Assembly: GCA_965229005.1 (NCBI GenBank)
Contig: CBDDIP010000002.1
Coordinates: 496,001-560,000 of the forward strand
Source: CBDDIP01 sp965229005
Lineage (GTDB): Bacteria; Actinomycetota; Acidimicrobiia; Acidimicrobiales; Ilumatobacteraceae
Direction: 5' to 3'
Length of the DNA: 64,000 nucleotides
In this document: piece by piece, positions 10,627 to 18,240 of the stretch
Layout: every line of letters begins with the position of its first letter
Position numbering within the stretch: the stretch's first letter is position 1
Made by a program: the position numbers and the translations under genes
The notes under the pieces: generated by a model
What the model saw: the letters and a program-made list of their open reading frames with translations, nothing else
Told to the model about the DNA's origin: nothing
Database searches by the model: none

Positions 10627-11291
10627 GCCGACGCACCCGCTTCGAGCGCGCCGGCGATCCGCTGGTCCAACGAATCGCGGGCGCGATCGAACGCGGCGGC
10701 GGTTGCAACGGCGACCGGATCGTCGATCGACCAGTGCAGGTGGTCGGTCGCGTCGCCGAGCTCCTCGTGAGCCTGATCGCACACGGTGACCACCAGCGCA
10801 GGCCAGCTGCGGATCTCGTCGAGGTGGCGCGGCACCTCGTGGGCGATGTCCATCCCGGCGCGTCGGGCGGCGGCGACCGCACCGGGGTGAACGCGGTGGG
10901 CCGGGTGCGTACCGGCGGACATCGCCCGCTTGCCGGTCGCTCGTTGCCAGAGTGCAGCGGCCATCTGAGAGCGCGCTGAGTTCTGTGAGCAGATGAAGAG
11001 CGCCGGCCCGCGCTGGAGCGTCCGACCGGGCAGGAGGTGCCGCATCGCGTCGTGCTCCAACCGGACGTAGCGGCGACGCGCGTCGCCCGACGAACGATGG
11101 CGGCTGATCAAGCCCACGCGCTCGAGCACGTCGAGGTGGTGGGCGAGGAGGTTGGACGGGACGTGTGCTGCACGCACCAGATCGCCGGGCGATCGGTCCG
11201 AGATGGCCAGGGCGTCGACGATGGCGAGGCGGGTCGGATCACCCAGTGCGGCGAACCGTTCGGCCCGGATCGCGAGGTCTGGTTCGCTCAT
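10623..11291 (-). CDS. ArsR regulator fused to low-molecular-weight-phosphatase-type arsenate reductase
   Basis: 222 residues in two domains. Residues 1-90 form an ArsR winged helix (FAALGDPTRLAIVDAL, then the SNLLAHHLDVLERVGLI recognition region). Residues 95-222 form an arsenate reductase of the LMW phosphatase fold with the CX5R loop Cys101 to Arg107 (FICSQNSARS) and a DP pair near 191. The protein would both sense arsenic and reduce arsenate. It begins an operon with the aquaporin gene (ATGA overlap) and is divergent from a second arsenate reductase across a 49-base gap holding a perfect inverted repeat, a likely operator. Confidence 0.92.
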   Translation of the reverse strand: MSEPDLAIRAERFAALGDPTRLAIVDALAISDRSPGDLVRAAHVPSNLLAHHLDVLERVGLISRHRSSGDARRRYVRLEHDAMRHLLPGRTLQRGPALFICSQNSARSQMAAALWQRATGKRAMSAGTHPAHRVHPGAVAAARRAGMDIAHEVPRHLDEIRSWPALVVTVCDQAHEELGDATDHLHWSIDDPVAVATAAAFDRARDSLDQRIAGALEAGASA

Positions 11292-11309
11292 CCGCTGCAC
11301 TCTAGTTGT

Positions 11310-11325
11310 CTCAACCGTTGTTGAG
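11310..11325. promoter_or_regulatory. Inverted repeat, candidate ArsR operator
   Basis: CTCAAC, 4-nt spacer CGTT, GTTGAG: a perfect 6-bp inverted repeat in the 49-base gap between the divergent ArsR-ArsC fusion and the second arsenate reductase. Position and symmetry fit an operator controlling both genes; binding is inferred. Confidence 0.55.
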
Positions 11326-11340
11326 TGAAATGATGTGCGC

Positions 11341-11985
11341 ATGACGACCAACCCATCTCTCAGCCCCGAGCTCGACCACGTGCTGCGCGGCGCTGCCTCC
11401 CGCCTGCAACTGGAGTTCGAGGGAGTGTTCGGACTCGAGACGATCCAGCAGTTCCTGCGCTCCAGCTTCGACGAGTTCGCCACCAAGGCCACGGTGATCA
11501 ACTTCCTTCCCCTCCTGGCCGAACGCTTCGCCCGTCAGCGTCTGAGTGCGTTGGCGAAGGTGGAAGGGAAGGCCGCCGGCGGGTTGCCGACGGTGCTGTT
11601 CCTCTGCGTGCACAACGCCGGGCGGTCGCAGATGGCGCTCGGCTGGTTCAACCACCTCGCCGGCGACCGGGCCGTCGCCTGGTCCGGCGGCAGCGAACCC
11701 GGGCGGGAGGTCAACCCATCGGCGATCGCGGCGATGGCCGAGGTCGGCATCGACATCGCCGATGAGTACCCGAAGCCGTGGACGGACGAGATCGTTCGCG
11801 CCGCCGACGTCGTGGTCACCATGGGGTGTGGCGACGCCTGCCCGCTGTTCCCCGGCAAGCGCTACGAGGACTGGGAGCTGACCGACCCAGCGGGGCAGGA
11901 CGTCGCCGCAGTGCGACCGATCCGCGACGAGATCGAACGACGTGTCCGGGGACTCCTGGCGTCGCTCGACGTGGCGGCGCGATAG
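11341..11985 (+). CDS. Arsenate reductase / LMW phosphatase-like protein with N-terminal three-helix domain
   Basis: 214 residues. The N-terminal part (about 1-75) is helical with the LETIQQFL and LAERFARQRL pattern of the three-helix bundle that precedes ArsC in mycobacteria and relatives. The C-terminal part has the phosphatase loop Cys89 to Arg95 (FLCVHNAGRSQ), GIDI, VVTMGC and the LTDPAGQ end typical of arsenate reductases that use thiol cofactors, probably mycothiol here. It is a second reductase beside the ArsR-ArsC fusion. The ATG at 11341 is used; a frame start two codons earlier is less likely. Confidence 0.88.
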   Translation: MTTNPSLSPELDHVLRGAASRLQLEFEGVFGLETIQQFLRSSFDEFATKATVINFLPLLAERFARQRLSALAKVEGKAAGGLPTVLFLCVHNAGRSQMALGWFNHLAGDRAVAWSGGSEPGREVNPSAIAAMAEVGIDIADEYPKPWTDEIVRAADVVVTMGCGDACPLFPGKRYEDWELTDPAGQDVAAVRPIRDEIERRVRGLLASLDVAAR

Positions 11986-11992
11986 GCGTGCG

Positions 11993-12436
11993 TCAGCAGC
12001 AGGTGGACGCCGCGCCGGCGGCCGGCTCGCTCGACCAGCCGGTGCTCGTGGCCTCGACGCCGCACTCCATGACCGAGGCGTCGGCGAGCACGGTGTAGAA
12101 CTCCCAGTCGTTCTCGGGGCCCTTCACCCAGGTCTTGTCCTGCACGGCGAAGCAGCACGTCGTGTTCTCCTGGATCTCCTGCTCCATGCCGATCGCCTGC
12201 GTGCGAGCAATGACCGCGGCGACCTCGTCGGTGGTCTCCACCTCGACGCCGATGTGGTTCAGTGAGCCGGGCTCGCCCATGCCGGTGAACAGGACGAGCT
12301 TGAGCGGCGGGTCGGCGATGGCGAAGTTGGCGTAGCCGTCGCGGACCTTGGCGGGCGGGGTCTGGAAGAGCTTGGTGTAGAAGGCGATCGACGCCTCGAG
12401 GTCGGCGACGTTGAGGGCGAGTTGGACACGTGACAT
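11993..12436 (-). CDS. cadI: CadI/ArsI-family metalloprotein (VOC fold)
   Basis: 147-residue vicinal-oxygen-chelate protein that closely matches the mycobacterial cadmium/arsenic-inducible protein CadI as I remember it: SRVQLALNVADLE at the start, PPLKLVLF, LNHIGVEV (His61), the paired cysteines Cys94-Cys95 in TTCCFAVQDKTWV, and WEFYTVLAD. ArsI relatives cleave the C-As bond of trivalent organoarsenicals using the cysteine pair. A second Cys pair ends the protein. The gene is divergent from an ArsR gene across a region with two similar inverted repeats. Catalysis versus metal binding cannot be decided from sequence. Confidence 0.9.
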   Translation of the reverse strand: MSRVQLALNVADLEASIAFYTKLFQTPPAKVRDGYANFAIADPPLKLVLFTGMGEPGSLNHIGVEVETTDEVAAVIARTQAIGMEQEIQENTTCCFAVQDKTWVKGPENDWEFYTVLADASVMECGVEATSTGWSSEPAAGAASTCC

Positions 12437-12465
12437 GGGGTGCTCCGTTGCGAGAGTGAGAAGTG

Positions 12466-12519
12466 CATCGACGTTCGTCGATGTGATGAACGTACCGACT
12501 GCATCGAAGGTTGTCAATG
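12466..12519. promoter_or_regulatory. Two 18-bp inverted repeats between cadI and arsR
   Basis: Site 1 (12466-12483) is CATCGAC-gttc-GTCGATG, perfect over 7-bp arms. Site 2 (12502-12519) is CATCGA-N6-TCAATG, one mismatch. Both fit CATCGA-N6-TC(G/A)ATG and their starts lie 36 bp apart, roughly three helical turns. They are probable ArsR operators for the divergent cadI and arsR promoters; a third weaker half-site adjoins the arsR start near 12527-12541. Confidence 0.6.
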
Positions 12520-12553
12520 GACTTCTTCGACGATCATCGATATGGTTGTCGCC

Positions 12554-12895
12554 ATGGCTGCGACGAAGACTGCCCTCCGAGATCCGATCGCGTGCTGCAC
12601 GCCGATGCGCGCCGAAGTCCTCGACGAGGCGCAGGCGACGTTGCTGGCGAGCTCGTTCGCCGCCCTTGCCGACCCGATCCGGCTTCGGCTGCTGAGCTTC
12701 GTCGCCTCCGCCGACGCCGATGAGGTCTGCGCGTGCGACCTCACCGAGCCGTCCGGCCGATCGCAGCCGACGGTCAGCCACCACATGAAGATCCTCGTCG
12801 ACGCCGGGCTCGTCCAGCGCGAGAAGCGCGGCCTGTGGGTCTGGTACCGAGTCGTCCCCGCACGCCTCGACGCGCTGCGCGCCGTCCTGGGCTGA
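12554..12895 (+). CDS. ArsR/SmtB-family metalloregulator
   Basis: 113-residue winged-helix repressor. The helix core FAALADPIRLRLLSFV is followed by the sensor-type CAC motif in EVCACDLTEPSGRSQPTVS and by the recognition helix HHMKILVDAGLV. The Cys-x-Cys in the alpha3 helix plus the N-terminal ACC pair suggest arsenite or cadmium sensing by thiols. It is divergent from cadI with likely operator sites between them, and is followed four bases later by an acetyltransferase gene. An ATG at 12542 would add four residues (MVVA). Confidence 0.9.
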   Translation: MAATKTALRDPIACCTPMRAEVLDEAQATLLASSFAALADPIRLRLLSFVASADADEVCACDLTEPSGRSQPTVSHHMKILVDAGLVQREKRGLWVWYRVVPARLDALRAVLG

Positions 12896-12899
12896 GGCC

Positions 12900-13388
12900 G
12901 TGCAGATCCGCTCGATGCAGCCCGCCGATTGGCCGGCGGTGTGCGCCATCTACGAGGCCGGCATCGCCACCCGCAACGCAACGTTCGAGACCTCGGCGCC
13001 GACCTGGGAGCGGTGGGATTCAGGCCACCTCGCCGATCATCGCCTCGTTGCTGTGGCCGACGACGGCACGGTTGCCGGGTGGGCGGCACTCTCTCCGGTG
13101 TCCGACCGATGCGCGTACGCCGGCGTGGCCGAGAACAGCGTGTACGTCCACCCCGGCCATCGTGGTGCGGGCGTCGGACGTGCGCTGCTCTCAGCGCTGG
13201 TCGCTGCCGCGGACGGAGCCGGGCTGTGGACCGTGCAGACCGGGATCTTTCCGGAGAACGAGGCGAGCGTTGCGCTCCACGAACGATGCGGGTTCCGCAT
13301 CGTCGGGCGGCGAGAGCGCATCGGCCGCCTCGACGGCGAGTGGCGCGACGTTCTCTTCCTCGAACGCCGCAGCCCCGCAGTCAGCTGA
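12900..13388 (+). CDS. GNAT N-acetyltransferase, phosphinothricin acetyltransferase/ArsN1-like
   Basis: 162-residue acetyltransferase. The Pat-type start RSMQPADWPAVCAIYEAGI and TRNATFET are seen, along with the acetyl-CoA loop HRGAGVGRALLSAL and the SVALHERCGFRIVGRRERIG end. Members of this subfamily next to ars genes are ArsN1, which acetylate arsinothricin or related amino-acid antibiotics. It follows the arsR gene by four bases, so it is probably controlled by it. The start is GTG at 12900. The 3' end overlaps the convergent anti-sigma gene by eight bases. Substrate is inferred from context only. Confidence 0.82.
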   Translation: MQIRSMQPADWPAVCAIYEAGIATRNATFETSAPTWERWDSGHLADHRLVAVADDGTVAGWAALSPVSDRCAYAGVAENSVYVHPGHRGAGVGRALLSALVAAADGAGLWTVQTGIFPENEASVALHERCGFRIVGRRERIGRLDGEWRDVLFLERRSPAVS

Positions 13389-14028
13389 AGGTCGCGCTGG
13401 ACCAGACGGCGCCGGTGTCGTCGACGACGATCTGCACGTCGCGCACGGTCGCGCCGTCCGGCAGCGGGACCAGCCACACGCCGTTCCCCGGCGGCCACGC
13501 CTCGGACTCGGTGGTGGTGCCGTCGGTGTACGTCATCCGGCATCGGTAGCTGACACCATCGGGCGCGTTGACGAGGGTGACCACTGCGGTGCGGTCGCCG
13601 TCGACCGTGCCGATCGAGACGGTGCCAACGGTTCCACTGCCGCTGGTGAGGTCGAGCGCGGCGACGCGATCCACGGCCAACGCCTCGTACTGACGGTTCG
13701 ACCGCAGCAGCACTGCAGCGCCGATCCCGACGACGAGCAGCACGGCCGCAGCGGCGGCGAGCACCCATCGCCGGTCGACTCCACGTCGCTGCGGCGTGGC
13801 GACGCCCATGCGTGACAGGACGCGCTGGTCGAACCCGAGCGGTGGCTGCACCGCAGGCACCGCCGGCAACAGGTCGGCAACGGTGACGATCATCTCCTCG
13901 TACTCGTCGCGGCAGGTGCGGCAGCCGAGCAGGTGCCGCGCCATCGCGGCGCGCTCCGGCGCGTCCACCTGCCCCAGCACGAGGGCCGGCACGTCCACGT
14001 GCCCTCCGTCATCGCGCCCGTCCGTCAC
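13381..14028 (-). CDS. Membrane anti-sigma factor with zinc-finger-like domain (RskA-like)
   Basis: 215 residues. The N-terminal anti-sigma domain has the HxxxCxxC zinc motif (ARHLLGCRTC, about 32-41). It is followed by a linker, one membrane helix (WVLAAAAAVLLVVGIGAAVLL, about 88-108) and an extracytoplasmic RskA-type beta domain with a WPPGNGVWLVPLP stretch. It should hold the ECF sigma factor encoded just upstream, whose stop overlaps this gene's start (ATGA). The signal and the protease that would release the sigma factor are unknown; an M48 protease gene lies about 5 kb away but no link is shown. Confidence 0.88.
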   Translation of the reverse strand: MTDGRDDGGHVDVPALVLGQVDAPERAAMARHLLGCRTCRDEYEEMIVTVADLLPAVPAVQPPLGFDQRVLSRMGVATPQRRGVDRRWVLAAAAAVLLVVGIGAAVLLRSNRQYEALAVDRVAALDLTSGSGTVGTVSIGTVDGDRTAVVTLVNAPDGVSYRCRMTYTDGTTTESEAWPPGNGVWLVPLPDGATVRDVQIVVDDTGAVWSSATFS

Positions 14029-14678
14029 GGCTTGCCCTCACCTTCTGCCTCGAAGTGCACATCATCGATCGCCGCGCCGCTCGACGCAGGATCCGGCTCA
14101 CGGCGCCCCGGCTGGCTGTCGCGCAGCCGACGCAGACCGGTGCGGATCCTGGTCTTCGCCGTTCCCAGCGGGATGGACTCGCGCCTGCTGATCTCTTCCG
14201 CCGTGCACCCGCCGAACACGGCGAGCACCACGGCGCGAGCCTGCTCGGGCGGCACGTCGCGCAGCCGCTCGAGCACGCGCCGGACCTCGACGGCATCGGT
14301 GGCCGACTCGCCGGTGGCGTCGGAGTCGGATGCGCCACCGAGCGTCGCTTGCACCAAGCGGTCGAGCGCGTCGTCATCAGCCGGCACGGAGCGCCGCGCT
14401 CGGATGGCGTCGATCGCAGCGTTGCGGGTGATGGTCAACAGCCACCCCCCAACGGAACCGCGCAACCCGTCGAAGGTCGCCGCCGAACGCCACGCTCGGG
14501 TGAACGCCTCCTGTGCGACGTCGTCGGCCAGCGCCGCGTCGTGGGTCACCGACAGCGCCATGCCGTACACCTTGGCCTGGTACCGGCGAACGAACGCGGT
14601 GGCCGAGTCGGCGTCGTCGATGGCCAGCCCGGCGACGAGTGCATCGTCGGCAAGCTCGGCGTGGTGTGGGGAGCGCAC
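14025..14678 (-). CDS. ECF RNA polymerase sigma factor (first pair)
   Basis: About 217 residues. Region 2 is seen in AFVRRYQAKVYGMALSVT through AEDVAQEAF-like VAQEAFTRAW, and WLLTITRNAAID. Region 4 is PPEQARAVVLAVFGGCTAEEISRRESIPLGTAKTRIRTGLRRLR in substance. The order and overlap with the RskA-like gene fit a SigK/SigL-type unit. The start is uncertain: GTG at 14678 gives a normal ECF N-terminus (DDALVAGLAIDDADS), while TTG at 14720 is the longest choice. The gene is divergent from the secreted lipoprotein gene at 14816, which may belong to its regulon. Confidence 0.9.
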   Translation of the reverse strand: MRSPHHAELADDALVAGLAIDDADSATAFVRRYQAKVYGMALSVTHDAALADDVAQEAFTRAWRSAATFDGLRGSVGGWLLTITRNAAIDAIRARRSVPADDDALDRLVQATLGGASDSDATGESATDAVEVRRVLERLRDVPPEQARAVVLAVFGGCTAEEISRRESIPLGTAKTRIRTGLRRLRDSQPGRREPDPASSGAAIDDVHFEAEGEGKP

Positions 14679-14815
14679 GGCGAGTACTACGTGCGAAACA
14701 GCGAAACGGATCGTGCGCAATGGCCGCGCAATCTGTGCGGCCCGCTCGTTCGTAGTTCTGGATGCCGGCGCACGTCGCCGGTCCCGCCCGTTCTGCCGAC
14801 CTCGGAGGTCACCCC

Positions 14816-15361
14816 ATGAAGCTCAAGCGATCCCATCGCGCCCTGTCCGTCACCGTCATGGTCCTGTTCGCCACTGCCACCGCGTGTGGCAGTGACGAGG
14901 CGACGAAGTCGACCACGCCGCCAACGATTGCGCCGACGACGCCCGCTCCGACCACACCGGTGACGACGCCCGGCACCACGCCGGGCACGACGCCGGGCAC
15001 GACGGCCACGGGCGGATCGACCGTGGCCACCGTCGATTCCCCGCTCGGCACGATCCTCGTCGACGGGGAAGGACGCACCCTCTACGCGTTCGAGCCCGAT
15101 GCACAGGGCGACAGCGTCTGCACCGGTGACTGCCTGGCTGCGTGGCCTGCGTTCGCCGGTCCGGCCACGGCCGGCGACGGCGCCGATGCCTCGATGCTCG
15201 GTACGTCCACCCGCAGCGACGACGGCACCGAGCAGGTCACCTACAACGGCTGGCCGCTGTACTACTTCGCCGCCGACGCTGCACCCGGCGACACCAAGGG
15301 TCAAGGCGTCGGCGACAAGTGGTACGTCGTCACCCCCGACGGCTCCTTCATCGAGAGCTGA
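14816..15361 (+). CDS. Secreted lipoprotein with COG4315-type repeat domain
   Basis: 181-residue lipoprotein precursor: lipobox ending at Cys24 (ATATAC), then a Thr/Pro linker with the triplet repeat PGTT, then a domain of the COG4315 type with two matching halves. The first half has GRTLYAFEPD and CTGDCLAAWPAF; the second has NGWPLYYFAAD and GQGVGDKWYVVTPDG, the conserved Y-x-F-x-x-D motif. Function of this family is unknown; a redox or heme-binding role has been proposed. GGAGG lies about eight bases before the ATG. It is divergent from the ECF sigma gene and followed by a strong hairpin. Confidence 0.87.
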   Translation: MKLKRSHRALSVTVMVLFATATACGSDEATKSTTPPTIAPTTPAPTTPVTTPGTTPGTTPGTTATGGSTVATVDSPLGTILVDGEGRTLYAFEPDAQGDSVCTGDCLAAWPAFAGPATAGDGADASMLGTSTRSDDGTEQVTYNGWPLYYFAADAAPGDTKGQGVGDKWYVVTPDGSFIES

Positions 15362-15369
15362 CGGTTCGC

Positions 15370-15418
15370 TTCCTGTCGCGGGATCTCGACGCCCCACGTC
15401 GAGATCTCGCGACAGGAA
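15370..15418 (+). terminator. Strong hairpin after the COG4315 lipoprotein gene
   Basis: 22-bp stem with one mismatch (TTCCTGTCGCGgGATCTCGACG against its complement) and a 5-nt loop CCCCA, nine bases after the stop. It is a probable intrinsic terminator without a U-run, as is frequent in high-GC actinobacteria. Confidence 0.65.
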
Positions 15419-15548
15419 CGCAGTTCTGCCAGTGATCGAAGCGCGGGGTACGCAGCGAGCACGTGTCGCGGTGGCGGCAATTCTTGAAGGCGAAACAGTG
15501 CAGATGCACTATCAAGGCGGCGGCTGCCGACGGCGATGACAGACGTTG

Positions 15549-17201
15549 ATGAAGACGCGGACTCATCGAGGCGATCACGGCGGCGACGCGGGCACCGAAG
15601 CGACGATCGAGATGGACGCGCTGCCGGTGGCGATCCTCGTCGTCGACGCCTTCGGAATCGTCGTGCGCGTCAACGAACGGGCCACCGACGTGCTTGCTCG
15701 CCCCGCGGCGCAGATGGAGGGCATGGCCCTCGCCGACCTCCTGGGACGCGACCTGCTCTGGACCTCCAGCGATGGCGCGGTGAAGCACGTCCCGATCCTC
15801 GTGCCACGACCGACGGGCGAACGCGTGCCGATGACTGCCTTCGTGTCGGCGTCACCCATCTCCGGGCAGGCGGAGCACACGACGATCGTGCTCGCCCCGG
15901 TGCACTCGGTGGACGAGGTGCCGAGCACGGCGCCACGAGTCCGTCCGTGGCCGGAGGTCGCCGATCGCATCCGCTCGATCAACGGCGTCGTGCTCTGCGC
16001 GGCGATCGGGATCACCGGGCTGCAGTCGTTGAACCAGAGCTTCAGCCGCAGCACCGGCGACCTCGCGCTCGCTGCCGTCGCCAACCGGTTGCTGACGTTC
16101 GGTCCGACGAACGCCGTCGTCGAGCGGATCAGCGGCAACCGCTTCGCCGTCGCCGCGCTGACCAACGAGAGCGACGGGCGCACGCTCGATCTGCTGCTCG
16201 ACGCGGTGCGCGAGCCGATCGACACGCCGCTGGGTCGTGTGGCCGTCGGCTGCTCGATCGGCGCGACCGTCGGACGCTCGCGTCACGGCCTGGTGCTCAT
16301 CGACCGCGCCGACCGCAACCTCACCCAGGCGCTGCGCCGCGGTGCCGGCACCATCGAGTGGAACGACGAGCCGGGCGTGGCGCTGCCGCCGTCGACCGGT
16401 CGCCTCGCCGGGTCGCTGCGCGACGCGGTGGATCAGGGCACGATCTCCGCGCACTTCCAACCGGTCGTCGACCTCATCACCGGCGAGATCGTCGAGGTCG
16501 AGGCGTTCGCCCGATGGAACCGCCCGCCCAACGAGCGGCTCGCCGCGGCGGAATTCATCGACGCAGCCCGCGACACCGGATCGATCGTCCAGCTCGGCGC
16601 CGGCGTGCTGCGCGAAGCGCTCGACCTGTGCAAGCAGCTGCGCGCTCGCGACGGCATGTCCGAGGTGCGCGCGTCCGTGAACGCGTCGGCACAGGAGCTG
16701 AGCGACAAGGGCTTCGTCGCCCGTGTCGCCGCCGAGCTGCAGCGCTGCGGCCTTCCTGCGGACGCGCTGCAGATCGAGATCTCCGACACGCTCGAATCGG
16801 GGATGGTCAAGCAGCTCAAGCCCGTCGTCGATCGGCTGCGGTCGACCGGTGTGCGCGTCGCCCTCGACAGCTTCGGCGGCACCTCGGCGAACCTGCTGGC
16901 GTTGCGCGACCTGCACGTCGACGTGATCAAGCTCGACCCCGGCCTGATCGCCGTGTCGCGGGTTGGTTCGGACCAGCAGAGCTGGGCCGCCGGTGTGCTC
17001 AGCGCGCTGCTCGAGCTCGGCCGTCACATCGGCGTCGACGTCGTCGCCAAGGGCGTCGAGTTCTCGTGGCAGCACGAGCTACTGCGCGAGCTGGACTGCC
17101 ACTTCGCGCAGGGGTTCCTCTACGGCGCACCGCAACCGGCCGACGAGCTGGCGGCTTGCCCGCTCAGCGTCCTGCGCGCCACCGACCAGCTCGCTCCGTA
17201 G
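15549..17201 (+). CDS. PAS-GGDEF-EAL protein with both catalytic domains degenerate
   Basis: About 550 residues, soluble. It has an N-terminal PAS-like domain (about 20-125), a GGDEF-like domain (about 140-280) in which the signature is replaced by SGNRF, and an EAL-like domain (about 285-545). In the latter EAL is EAF (319-321), and Asn379, Glu411, Asp441, Lys463 and Gln522 are kept. But the DDFG second Asp is Ser (DSFGGT) and the AEGVE Glu is Lys (AKGVE). Two metal-site residues are therefore missing, so it is probably a c-di-GMP receptor or inactive regulator rather than an enzyme. A TTG at 15546 is an alternative start. Confidence 0.85.
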   Translation: MKTRTHRGDHGGDAGTEATIEMDALPVAILVVDAFGIVVRVNERATDVLARPAAQMEGMALADLLGRDLLWTSSDGAVKHVPILVPRPTGERVPMTAFVSASPISGQAEHTTIVLAPVHSVDEVPSTAPRVRPWPEVADRIRSINGVVLCAAIGITGLQSLNQSFSRSTGDLALAAVANRLLTFGPTNAVVERISGNRFAVAALTNESDGRTLDLLLDAVREPIDTPLGRVAVGCSIGATVGRSRHGLVLIDRADRNLTQALRRGAGTIEWNDEPGVALPPSTGRLAGSLRDAVDQGTISAHFQPVVDLITGEIVEVEAFARWNRPPNERLAAAEFIDAARDTGSIVQLGAGVLREALDLCKQLRARDGMSEVRASVNASAQELSDKGFVARVAAELQRCGLPADALQIEISDTLESGMVKQLKPVVDRLRSTGVRVALDSFGGTSANLLALRDLHVDVIKLDPGLIAVSRVGSDQQSWAAGVLSALLELGRHIGVDVVAKGVEFSWQHELLRELDCHFAQGFLYGAPQPADELAACPLSVLRATDQLAP

Positions 17202-17294
17202 CGCTGCTCACCACCCGCCGCGGAACGCGGCAGGATGTGGCTCGGCCGGACGTGCGGGCCAATCCGATCGAGCATCGGTGACGTAGGAGAGACG

Positions 17295-18221
17295 ATGAGC
17301 AACATCCCGAATCCGCCAGGCTGGACGCCGACGCCCGGGTCGCCCCCGCCGCCCCCACCTCCGCCGCCGCCTCGTCCGGCCGCTGCGCCACCGGCGCCGC
17401 CGTCCAACGCGCCGACGGGTTCGATGCCGTCGTCCACTGCACCGTCCGCGCCGCCGGCCGGATCGGCGCTGCGCATCCTCGCTGCGATCGCCATCGTCGT
17501 CGGCGGACTTGTGCACCTGCAGCTCTACTTCGACGGCTACCGCGACTTCCCCAACGACAACCTCGGTCGCTCGTTCCTGGCCAACGCCGTCGGCTCGATG
17601 GTCGTCGCCGCGGCGCTCGTCGCGCGGCGCGACGTGCTCGTCCGACTTGCCGGCATCGGCGTCTCCGCGGGCACGCTCGTCGCGTTCGCGATCAGCCGCA
17701 GCGACAGCGGCATCTTCGGGTTCACCGAGACGGGGCTCAACCCGTCACCGCAGGCGATCATCACGCTGATCACCGAGATCGGCGCGATCGTGCTCTTGGC
17801 GGCAACCTTCGTGCCTGCCATCGGTGCGGGGAAGAACACCGAGATCAAGCTCGCCGCGCCACTCGTCGGGTTGATCGCGGTGGGTGCGATCGTCGGTGGC
17901 GTGATGTGGGCGAAGTCGCCCGAGGGTTCCAAGAACCAGGAAGGTGGTGGCGACACCGAGGAGCCGTCGGGCGACGGCACCGCGGTGGACATCGCCGACT
18001 TCGCCTTCAACCCGAACCCGGTCACGGTGCCGGTCGGCACGACGATCACCTGGACCAACGACGACTCGTTCCGCCACACCGTCACCAACACCGACGGCGA
18101 GTTCTCCAGCGACGAGATGGTCGGTGGCGCGACGTTCGAGTTCACCTTCGACACGCCCGGCACCTTCAGCTACATCTGCGCCATCCACCCGTCGATGACG
18201 GGTGAGGTGATCGTCGAGTGA
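17295..18221 (+). CDS. Membrane protein with C-terminal cupredoxin domain
   Basis: 308 residues. A cytoplasmic Pro-rich N-terminus (about 1-55, with a run of ten Pro) leads into about four membrane helices (LRILAAIAIVVGGLVHL onward to LVGLIAVGAIVGGVMW). Next come a Gly/Glu linker and an external plastocyanin-like domain (about 225-308). The copper ligands are visible: His in FRHTVTN, and Cys, His and Met in YICAIHPSMTGEV. A role in electron transfer or copper handling is likely. GGAGA precedes the ATG at 17295. The C-terminal domain closely resembles the lipoprotein encoded at 47753. Confidence 0.86.
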   Translation: MSNIPNPPGWTPTPGSPPPPPPPPPPRPAAAPPAPPSNAPTGSMPSSTAPSAPPAGSALRILAAIAIVVGGLVHLQLYFDGYRDFPNDNLGRSFLANAVGSMVVAAALVARRDVLVRLAGIGVSAGTLVAFAISRSDSGIFGFTETGLNPSPQAIITLITEIGAIVLLAATFVPAIGAGKNTEIKLAAPLVGLIAVGAIVGGVMWAKSPEGSKNQEGGGDTEEPSGDGTAVDIADFAFNPNPVTVPVGTTITWTNDDSFRHTVTNTDGEFSSDEMVGGATFEFTFDTPGTFSYICAIHPSMTGEVIVE

Positions 18222-18240
18222 AGCCCGCCGAGTAGCGCGA

